NCBI GenBank assembly: GCA_024220525.1
Contig: JAMYWO010000052.1
Span: forward strand, 169,480-181,895
Reading direction: 5' to 3'
DNA: 12,416 nucleotides
From: Cochliopodium minus
Taxonomy: Eukaryota > Discosea > Himatismenida > Cochliopodiidae
Below are positions 1 through 8,400 of the stretch, piece by piece. Positions within the stretch are counted from its first letter, which is position 1. The number at the start of each line of letters is the position of its first letter. The notes beneath the pieces are model-generated. The model did not search any database. It was given only the letters and a program-made list of their open reading frames with translations, and was not told where the DNA came from. The position numbers and the translations under genes are program-made.

Positions 1-70
1 AAAAAATAAAAAATAAAAAATAAAAAATAAAAAATAAAAAATAAAAAATAAAAAATAAAAAATAAAAAAT
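1..70. repeat. Heptanucleotide microsatellite (AAAAAAT)x10
   Basis: Ten perfect copies of AAAAAAT fill the first 70 bases. The tract lies in the intron that follows the last visible exon of the GLUG-repeat gene, whose splice donor is at 100-99 on the minus strand. On the coding strand it is therefore T-rich, like most introns here. Confidence 0.9.
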
Positions 71-2126
71 AATTAAATTAAAAATTAAAAATCACAATAC
101 CTATTGAAGCACCACACAAGTTTTGGCAAATGATGTTGCTTGAAGAATAAGAATTATCAATGAGTGAATATAAATTGGAAAGACCTATTAAACCTCCTAC
201 ATTCTCAGTTCCACTCAACTTTTTTTTTTAAAAAAAAAAATGAGATGCTAATTTTACTTGAAGAAGAAAATTAGTTTACACTTGCTCTTGAATAACTATT
301 TGATATTCCTTGATTGAGAGAAAAAACATAAAAGTATCCTAATATTTTTTAATGGGATAAAAAATAAAATAAAAAATAAAAATAAAATAATAAAATAAAA
401 ATATAATAAAATAAAAATCAATAAAAAATAAATTAAAATAATAAAATAAAAATATAATTAAATATTAATAAATATAAAAAATAAAAATGATGAATAAATA
501 AATAATTATAAATAATTAAATATAAGTATAAAAATGATAAATAAATAATAAATAATAAATTAAAAAATAAAAATAAAAATAAAAAATAAAGACCAAACAA
601 TCCACCAACGATACTTCCCCCAATTACACTCACGCTTTCTTTTACATAACATTGAGATACGTTTATGTTACAAACAAACCCAACCAAACCTCCCAAAAAA
701 CTATTGGATTGTGAACTTATTAACCCATTACTAACTCCGCTCTTCTCAATGTTGGCTTCTTTAACTTGCCCAACCAACCCTCCTTTAATAAAAATTCAAA
801 ATTAAAATTTTAATTTTTGAAGGAAAAAAATTTTATTGTACCAATCACACATCGCCCATAAACTAGTTGTGAATTGGGAAATGATGGAAATCCTAGGTTA
901 TGGCAATTATACATACCAAGAGCTTCCCCTTTACTATCAAAAAATTATTAACATTTTTTTTTATAACTTTATCTATCGAGCAAACAAAGAATCGCATCGA
1001 AATGAAACAAAAAATAATTATCTGGGGAAAAATGATCTATCATCCCAAAAATTTTTTGGAAAAACATTTAAAATTGTATTTAGGATTTTGTGTACAAAAA
1101 TCACCCTTGATTTTATCATTAAACTATATTGATCTGAAATAAAGAAATTTTAACCTTTATAATTTAATGGAAAGATTCCAAGAAATTTCAAAAAAATTTT
1201 CTTTTATTTTTAAAATATCATAATTGTTAGCAATGGATTAATCAAAATAAAGATGATACGATACTATTTTAATTTAGTTCTTTCATATTGGTCAATTATA
1301 ATATTATATGGAGAATTAGAGATGCAAAATTTTACAACAGTTTAAAATTTGTTAGTTATAAATTAATATCCGCTAATAAAGTTGTAAATTTTGGACATGT
1401 CTAATGGAGAATGTTATAATTTTAAAAATGATTTACCCAACAAATGATCCTATACCCTCTTTATTAGATACAAATCAAATAAGAAAAGTTTTTTGGAATA
1501 GAAATTTGTGTTACGAAAATAATTGGGTGCATTTACGAATGTATTTTGGATGATAGAATTGGTGATATTGCAATTTGATGAATAGGCCATGAATCCTCCA
1601 ACATGATTCAGCATAGAATTTGAAGGTGCTGTTCCATTTATGATATTACTCTTTGATGGATTGGAAGTATTGAAAATAACAGAATCAATAATACAACCAG
1701 AGCAGTTTCCAAATAGAAGAGCTAGATTTGCATTTTCCGATTCAACGTAGAAATCGATGAAGCTTATATTCTTCACAATTGCATTTTGACCATATGAAAA
1801 TAAGGCAGTATTACTTGTTGATGAGATTATACTCAAATTATAAACTCTATATCCTTCTCCTGATAAAGTTCCTTTATTTTTTTTTTTTGAATTAAACGAA
1901 TAAAAATTAAAAATTTTATATTACCTAGAAAGGGATTCGAAGAACTACCAATTTGAGTAAAATTTGAGATTATGGAACAATCAAAGTCCGTTGTTAGAAT
2001 ATAATTTACAGTATTATTTGAAATAATATTCTGGAGATCAGTGCATGAAGAAATTGGAATTGTTTGGCAATCATACATCACAAAAGAAGCCATCAAAATA
2101 AACAAAATAGAAAAATTCATTTTCAT
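1..2126 (-). CDS. Secreted GLUG-repeat protein, 5' part (five exons, 3' end off the window)
   Basis: Function is not known; the family suggests an extracellular or surface beta-structured repeat protein. Exons on the minus strand are 2126-1925, 1871-1515, 782-594, 338-280 and 218-101, all with GT-AG borders and matching phases, giving about 308 codons. The start MKMNFSILFILMASFV is followed by a short polar stretch, a typical cleavable signal peptide of about 20 residues. A segment of the form GSSSNPFLG/TLSGEGYRVYNLSI matches the usual first strand of GLUG proteins, and GGLVGQV, GGLVGFV, VGGLFG and VGGLIGL are GLUG motifs. At least eight N-x-S/T sites (NFT, NLS, NIS, NCS, NTS, NGT, NIT, NVS) fit passage through the secretory pathway. 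No membrane segment is visible in this part. The second intron (1514-783) is unusually long, and its junction codon becomes Arg rather than the Gly expected in GGLVG, so a small missed exon is possible. The donor at 593 is the weaker GTCTTT. Confidence 0.8.
783..1514 (-). other. 732-bp intron of the GLUG gene with a non-repetitive island
   Basis: This intron is several times longer than most others in the window. Only its ends look intron-like. The middle, about 835-1440, is less A/T-monotonous and holds a plus-strand open frame of 98 codons from 836 that starts at TTG and resembles no family I recognise. An overlapping frame starts at 900. It also holds an imperfect inverted repeat at 1298-1420. 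No minus-strand exon with GLUG-like translation was found inside. The island may be a decayed insertion. Confidence 0.5.
1298..1420. repeat. Imperfect inverted repeat, about 40-base arms with a 42-base loop
   Basis: The left arm (1298-1338) ends with CAAAATTTTACAAC. The right arm (1381-1420) begins with GTTGTAAATTTTGGACATG. The innermost 25 bases pair well with a few mismatches and gaps, and the outer halves pair poorly. It could be the terminal or internal palindrome of a small decayed transposon, or chance in AT-rich DNA. No target-site duplication was recognised. Confidence 0.35.
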
Positions 2127-2448
2127 TTCTTTTTTTTTTTTTTTTGACGAAACTTTTTCAAAAAATTATTATTTTTTTTATAAATAGAATTAACTATGTT
2201 GAGTTACTATTTGAAATAATTTCTATTCTTCCCAAGCACACCAGAAAAAAAATAATATTTGATTCCCCAACATCCCAAAATAATCTAATTTTTTTTTTCA
2301 ATTTGAACACAATGTTGATACAGAAAGAGTATTTTGTTGATTATTTATTGTGTTTCCAACTTTGTCACATTTATTATTTTTGTATGTTATTAATTTATTT
2401 TAAAAATTAAAAATTAAAATATTGTAAAAATATTATAAATTATTTTAC
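2127..2448 (-). promoter_or_regulatory. Upstream region of the GLUG gene
   Basis: These 322 bases hold no exon I can support on either strand. A plus-strand open frame at 2144-2410 is low in complexity and looks accidental. On the minus strand, 16 A residues (2145-2130) are followed by GAA and then the ATG at 2126. The same A-run and start arrangement precedes the other two gene starts in the window. No TATA box can be singled out in such AT-rich sequence. Confidence 0.5.
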
Positions 2449-2605
2449 CATTTTTGTTTGATTCAGGATTTAAAACAATAGCAATTGTTGAATCAGATGA
2501 TTGATTAAAATTTCCTTGAATAGTTTGTTGAATGATTCAAAGTGAGAGATTCTGTTATTTCCAAATTTCCACCAATAACAATAGTTGTTTGATTAAAAGT
2601 AATAG
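2449..2605 (-). pseudogene. Orphan exon fragment of a beta-helix-type secreted protein
   Basis: Reading the minus strand from about 2605, one frame gives ITFNQTTIVIGGNLEITES followed by LTLNHS. A second frame, from about 2540, gives IQGNFNQSSDSTIAIVLNP and ends at a good donor (G/GTAAAA, 2449/2448). Alternating short beta strands with GNL and GNF turns are typical of parallel beta-helix repeats in secreted or surface proteins. The two halves are out of frame, and no following exon or gene start was found, so this is a broken fragment. On its 5' side it is joined directly to the decayed GTPase-LRR copy. Confidence 0.55.
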
Positions 2606-2811
2606 AAAAATTCATCCAAAGTTTTGTTTTGTTCCAAGTATTCTCAAACGGAGGACTTGTTCTTTGATCAACCTCTGAAGTGACGTAAATTTTCAAGTTT
2701 TTGAGTATTTTTTTATTCTTCAAACCATCCAAAAGTTTGCCTATTTAAAAAAAAATTTGTCAAATAATAAAATAATAAAATAATAAAAATAAAAAATAAA
2801 AAATGAAAAAT

Positions 2812-2860
2812 AAAACAAAAACAAAAACAAAAACAAAAACAAAAACAAAAACAAAAACAA
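2812..2860. repeat. Hexanucleotide microsatellite (AAAAAC)x8
   Basis: C residues recur every six bases from 2816 to 2858 in a background of A. It sits in an intron of the decayed copy. The matching intron of the intact paralogue (7126-7351) has AT-only and AAAAATAAAC-type repeats instead, so the tract arose or was lost after the duplication. Confidence 0.85.
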
Positions 2861-3349
2861 ATAAAAATAAAAATAAAAAATAAAAAATGAAAAATAAAAA
2901 ACAAAAACAAAAACAAAAATAAAAATAAATAAAAATAAAAATAAAAATAAAAATTTACTAATCTAATCCCAAATCTAATTCTATCAATTCACAACAGCAC
3001 ATGGTTTTCAGGTAATCATGTTCCTTTTAAAAATAAATTTAGTGATGTTGAAAATAAATTAATAAAAATAAATTAATATCAAAAATTAATATAAAATTAA
3101 ATAAAATTATCAAAATGTTAAAAAATATTTAGTGTAATACTTGCTTTCCCATGGATTTGTCTATCCAATAAATTTTTTGAGAGAAGGAATTTGGTTGGAG
3201 AGAATGAGATCAAGTCCATTTTCCTTTGCGGAGAAATCAGAAGCAAACTCTCAGCTCTTCCAACTTTGGCTGCTTTTTGTGCAAGTACTTAAACATTTGA
3301 TGAATATTGTTCCTTTTAAAAGAGTAAATAAGAGTAAAAAAAATAAGTA

Positions 3350-3780
3350 AATTTATTAAAAAAATATTGTTTAATAAGTAAAATAATACTTTATAATAAA
3401 ATTTTAAAATCTAAAAATAAAATAAAATAAATTTTCTCAAAAGGAAAAAAAATGTACATAATTTTAAATATTCAAAATAAACAATAAAAATAAATAAATG
3501 AAATTATACTTTATAATGAAATAAAAATAAAAAAAATAAAAAATAAACTAAAATTAAAATTTAATTATTAAAAACCAAAATAAATAATATTAAAATGATA
3601 ATTAAACAAAAAATTAAAAATAAACATAAAAATTAAAATTAAAAAAAATAATTAAAATGATGAAAAAATAAAAAAAAACAATAATTTCAAATTGAATGAA
3701 AAGTAAAATTTACAAAAAATAAAAAAGAATATATTAAAATTAATTTATTAAATGTTAAAAATTTAAAAAACTTTACTCTT
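3350..3780 (-). other. Intron remnant in the decayed copy
   Basis: This gene-free AT-rich stretch corresponds to the intron at 8139-7749 of the paralogue and is recognisably similar to it, for example in the motif ATGATGAAAAAATAAAAAAA and the flanks CAAATTGAATGAAAAG/CAAATTAAATGAAAAG. I see no gene, RNA or other signal in it. Confidence 0.6.
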
Positions 3781-4617
3781 TTGAGAAAAGAAGAAAAGAT
3801 TTGTGGTTGTTGTTATTTTTCAATAGAGATTTAAACAAATTAAGATCAGTCTTTTCATTATAAGAAACGCTGGTGGGAGAACCACTTCTTTTTTCTTCTT
3901 TGCTTTCTTTTGTAAGAGTAGAACATTTTCGACAAGAAACTTTAAAAAATAAAAAATTTGTAATTAAATAATTTTTTGATTTAAAAAAAATATTTGTTCA
4001 AATATAGAAAATTAATTAAAAATAATTGAAATTAAAAATGATTTGTTAAAATTGAAAAATTATTTAAAATCAATAAATTTTTTAATTAAACTAAAAAACA
4101 TTTCGGTAAACAATTTAATAAAGAATAAAATATTCATTGACTTTCAAATATTTGAAAAAAAAAAAATAAAAAATAAAGTTAACATATCTTTTACCTATTA
4201 ATCGCATTTCTTACACCAACTCCATCAGTGGAAGTACATTTCTTGTATTTGAAATGTTCCAAGAAAGGAACGAGACCAACAAAGTCAAAGTTGATGTCTA
4301 TGTCTGTTTTGGTGCCCAGAATCATCAAGCACTTGTCTTTGCAAGCTTCTATTATCTCTTTTGATCTCGGTGTGATTTTAAGTAAACTATCATCGTTGTT
4401 GCAATCAAATACAAAAATGAATCCATCATAATCAGAATATTTCAGTGGAACATCCAAATTGTTACTTTCAAAAATTAAATATTATTTTATTTTTTATTTT
4501 CAGAGAAAAAAAATTTGATAAATATATTTTTTTTATTTGTTTCTGTGTTCGTATAATCATTGAATCTGACCTTGAATTCCAATTCAAGATTGTTGAATGT
4601 ACATTCTCTGAAATTAT

Positions 4618-4618
4618 N
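4618..4618. other. Ambiguous base N at a paralogue boundary
   Basis: The only N in the window lies between a stretch matching the paralogue up to GAAATTAT (paralogue 10314) and an (AAAAAT)n tract. Similarity to the paralogue ends precisely here, and the second BTB domain of the large gene ends about 80 bases to the right. This is what one expects of an unresolved simple repeat or a false join. Confidence 0.9.
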
Positions 4619-4690
4619 AAAAATAAAAATAAAAATAAAAATAAAAATAAAAATAAAAATAAAAATAAAAAATAAAAAATAAAAAATAAA
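4619..4690. repeat. Microsatellite (AAAAAT)x8 then (AAAAAAT)x3
   Basis: T residues recur every six bases from 4624 to 4666 and then every seven bases to 4687. The tract forms the start of the intron following the last visible exon of the GTPase-LRR-BTB gene (donor GTTTAT at 4696-4691). Its true length is uncertain because of the adjacent N. Confidence 0.85.
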
Positions 4691-4696
4691 ATAAAC

Positions 4697-5407
4697 CTTT
4701 GTGTGGACAAAATGAAAGAGTGAGCGTGAAAGATTTGATTGTCGTCAGAGATAAGAGTCAAGTCAGAGGATTTTTGGCGGGAAAGGTAGAACTTCTCAAA
4801 GTTTTTAAGGGAAAATTCTGTCAAACTCTCCGCTGACATTTCGGGAGGGCCATACTTGTTTCTCAGCTGAGTTATATCAGACATTGTTTTAATCTCCATA
4901 TCCAATGTTTTATCCAAAAGAGATCCTTATCATAAAATCAAAATAATTTTCATTATTTATTTTATTTATTTTTACTTATTTTATTTATTTTATTTATTTT
5001 ATTTATTTTATTTATTTTAATTTTTATTTTATTCTGATTTTTTTTATTATTTTATTTATTTTATTTTTATTTAGATTTTTTATTTTTAAATTATTTATTT
5101 TTTATTTTTTATTTTTTTATTTTCAAATTATTTATGTTAATTTTTATTTTTATTTTTTTTAAGAAATTTTTTATTATTCATTTTAGATTTTTACCAGAAT
5201 AAAAAAGAGAAAGAAAATTGAGGACACCCCTCTTAGAATAAAGGGAGAAATCAAGAGTGAACAGGCCATCATTCCCCACATTTAAAATTTGATTATTTTC
5301 CTTAATCTCCTTGATCTTTTCTCCCAAACTGCTCTCCACAAAACTTTTATGTGCCCTTAATGTTCCGTCACAACACAAAATCTCCAAATCTGAAAATATC
5401 ACTTTCT
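4697..5407 (-). other. Tandem BTB/POZ domains of the fusion protein (second one truncated)
   Basis: BTB 1 begins in exon 20 with FSDLEILCCDGTLRAHKSF, where the SDLxI strand and the AHK motif are diagnostic, and continues to VLNFLSLFYSG and the helices of exon 21. BTB 2 begins near 4810 with SSDLTLISDDNQIFHAHSF followed by ILSTQ, again the SDLTL and HAHSF signature. It stops at the donor at 4697/4696. BTB domains dimerise and commonly bind cullin-3. The rest of BTB 2 should lie beyond the microsatellite and N but is not in the window. Confidence 0.8.
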
Positions 5408-8400
5408 CTAAAAAAAATAAAAATAATTAAAAAAAAATTACTGAAATAACAAAGAAATATAATAAATAATAAATGAAGAAATATTTTTTAAATTTTAAAT
5501 AATAAATAACAAAATAATAATAAATAATAAATGAGAAAAATATTAAATAATGAGTAATAAAAATAAAGTAAAAATAAATAAATAATATAAAATAAAATAG
5601 AATAAAAAAAAAATATTTTTGATTTCACCTTGACTAATCATATTTTTAGTTTTGGCAAGGACAAGATTTTTGGGAGTGACAACATTCAAGTTTCTCATTT
5701 CCTGAACTTGAGCCCAAATCTTCTGATTCGTTTCACCTGCTGTATGTCTATTTTTTAAAAAAACAAAAAAAATTTAATAAAGAATTAAATAAAAATAAAA
5801 AAAAATTAAATGGAAAAATTAATTTAAATAATAAAAAAATTTAAAAAAAAATTAAATTTTTTTTTTGGATTACCTGTATCTGAAAAATTCTTTTCTTGGA
5901 AAATTATAAACTAAAAAAAATGTTGTGAATAATTTAAAAAAAATTTATTAAAAAATTTTTTTTTTTTGTACATTCATCTTTGTAGGCAAAAATGTTCATG
6001 TCCCTTGAGTTCAAAAAATTTTTCATAAAAGGATCACGCAAATAAGATTCCAACATGTTCACAAACAAAAGTTTATCAGGCCCTGAAATTTAAAATAAAA
6101 AATAAAAATAAAAATAAAATAAAAAATAAAATAAAAAATAAAAATAAAAATAAAAAATAAAATCAAAAATAAAATCAAAAATAAAAATAAAAAATCAAAA
6201 AATTATTTAAATAAAATATTTATTAAAATAAAAATTTTTAAATTCCAATTTTTTCTATTTAATTTTAAATATTTTAAATTCAATTTTTACCATAGACAAG
6301 CAATTTTTTGGTAGAGAGTTTTTCATTTCTAAATAAATCTACCAATTCTGTTGCTCCCTTAGGATTGATTTGCCTATTAAATTGAAAAAATAAAAAAAAA
6401 ATAAAAAAAAACTTAAACAAAAATAAAATAAAAATAATAAAATAAAATAAAATAAAATAAAATAAAATAAAATAAAATAAAATAACAAATAACAAATAAC
6501 AAATAACAAATAACTTTTTAAATTTAAAAATTACCCAAAACAACAGTGCAACTCTTTGAGTTGAATGCAATCGGGAGCAGCGTTTACTATGGTAGAAAGT
6601 TCTTTGTTTCCAGACAAGAAACTTCCAACTCTCAAATCCTCCACTTTCTTGTGTTTTTTAAGAGCGTTTGCAATTGACTGAATAAAAAATACATAAAAAA
6701 AAAAATATTAAAATAAAAAAATAAAAAGAAATAAATTTAACCTGAGAGAATAACTTGGTTCCAGCTGTACATATGGTGAATTTTCTCAAGTTTTCGTTTT
6801 TAGAAAAACTTTCCATAATCCTTGCTGAATCCTCATCTTTAAAAATTAAAAAAAAATAAGAATAATAATAAAAAAATTCAAAAAATAAATAAAAATTTTA
6901 AAAAAACAAAAAATATTAAAAAATATTAAACAAAATTTAATTTTTGATTTACCATTAAAACACCACAATAATAGAAAAAGTTCATCCAAAGTTTTGTTTT
7001 GCTCCAAATATTCGCAAACGGAGGAGACTTGTTCTTTGTTGACCACCTCTGAAGTGACGTAAATTTTCAAGTTTTTGAGTATTTTGTTATTCTTCAAACC
7101 ATCCAAAAGCTTGTCAAAAGTTTGCCTATTTAAAAATTAAAAATAAAAAAAAAATTTAAAAAAAATGAAAAATAAAAAATAAAAAATTTGAAATAAAAAA
7201 TAAATATTAATTAATTAAATAAAAAATAAACAATAAAAAATAAACAATAAAAAATAAAAATAAAAATAAAAATAATAAATAAAAATAAAAATGAAATAAA
7301 AAATAAAAAATAAAAATAATGAATAAATTAAATTGAATTATAAAATTTTACCAATCTAATCCCAAATCTAATTCTGTCAATTCACAACTGCTTATGGTTT
7401 TCAGATAATCATGTTCCTTTTTAAATATAAATTTAGTCAAGTTAAAAATAAATTAATAAAAATAAAAATAAATTAATAAAAATGAATACAAAATTGAAAA
7501 AAATTATCAAAATGTTAAAAAATAAACAAAATTGTCTTTTTAAAAAATGTTAAAAAATATTGAGTAGTATTACTTGCTTTCCCCATGGATTTGTCCATCC
7601 AGTAAATTTTTTGAGAGAAGGAATTTGGTTGGAGAGAATGAGATCAAGTCCATTTTCCTTTGCGGAGAAATCAGAGAAGCAAACTCTCAGCTCTTCCAAC
7701 TTTGGCTGCTTTTTGTGTAAGTACTCAAACATTTGATGAATGTTGTTCCTTTTTAAAAAGTGAATAAGAGAATAAAAAATAAGTAAATTTATTAAAAAAA
7801 AAATTTTTTAAACAGTAAAATAATACTTTATAATAAAATTTTAAAAAATTTTAAAATCTAAAAATAATAAAATAAAAAATAAAAACAATAAACAACAAAA
7901 ATAAATAAATTTAAAATATACTTTATAATGAAATTTTTTAAAAATAAAAATATTAATGATAAAATATAAAATAAATTTTAAAATAAATATTAAAATTAAA
8001 ATTAAAAAAAAATAATCAAAATGATGAAAAAATAAAAAAAAAACAAAAATTTCAAATTAAATGAAAAGTCAAATTGATAAAAAAATAAAAAAGAATATTA
8101 AAATTAATTTATTAAATGTTAAAAATTTAAAAACTTTACTCTTTTGAGAAAAGAAGAAAAGATTTGAGGTTCTTGTTATTTTTCAATAGAGATTTAAACA
8201 AGTTAATATCAGTCTTTTCATTGTAAGAAACGCTGGTGTAAGTGACGATGCTTAAGTACTCTATTTGGGTTAAAGAAGAGCAGCATGCGTAGTTTTTGTC
8301 TTCCAAGTCTCCTCCTGCCAGAGTCACGTACTTTAAATGTTTAAGTAAAGACAACTCCGACACTAACTTATCTATCTTTGATATGAAGAATCTATTTATC

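Larger units (their letters stand above)
2606..4617 (-). pseudogene. Decayed partial duplicate of the GTPase-LRR-BTB gene
   Basis: Exons and introns are both similar to 6970-10314, so this is a DNA-level duplication rather than a retrocopy. The exon at 4464-4195 (GTPase C-terminal half) is the same length as its partner at 10148-9879; by eye 8 of about 267 bases differ, five of them changing a residue. Damage is clear elsewhere. The exon-5 splice donor has been deleted near 4541. One base is missing in the lysine-rich stretch just after the GTPase. The paralogue's 1303 bp between 8234 and 9537 are absent, joined at TGGTG (3871-3875). Two bases are missing in the exon around 3235. In the exon at 2592-2745, deletions of 11, 2 and 2 bases are seen. 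The N-terminal exons, including the P-loop, are absent. No continuous product is possible. Confidence 0.85.

Noticed and set aside
271-282. In-frame TAA in a GLUG exon, possible pseudogene or altered code
   Set aside because: A phase-0 intron from GTAAAC (279) to AAAAG (219) removes it and restores the GLUG motif.
2812-2860. Telomere-like repeat (TTTTTG)n
   Set aside because: The array is short, internal, intronic and one of many related A/T microsatellites, so an interstitial telomere is not supported.
2713-2916. Minus-strand frame rich in Phe and Cys
   Set aside because: It is a translation of the (AAAAAC)n and A/T intron repeats, not a cysteine-rich protein.
3141-3350. Plus-strand open frame of 69 codons beginning MLSHGFVYP
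   Set aside because: It is antisense to the decayed LRR exon equivalent to 7748-7574.
4228-4431. Plus-strand open frames at 4228-4431 and 9912-10115 that resemble each other
   Set aside because: Both are antisense to the GTPase exon present in each copy; their mutual similarity comes from the duplication.
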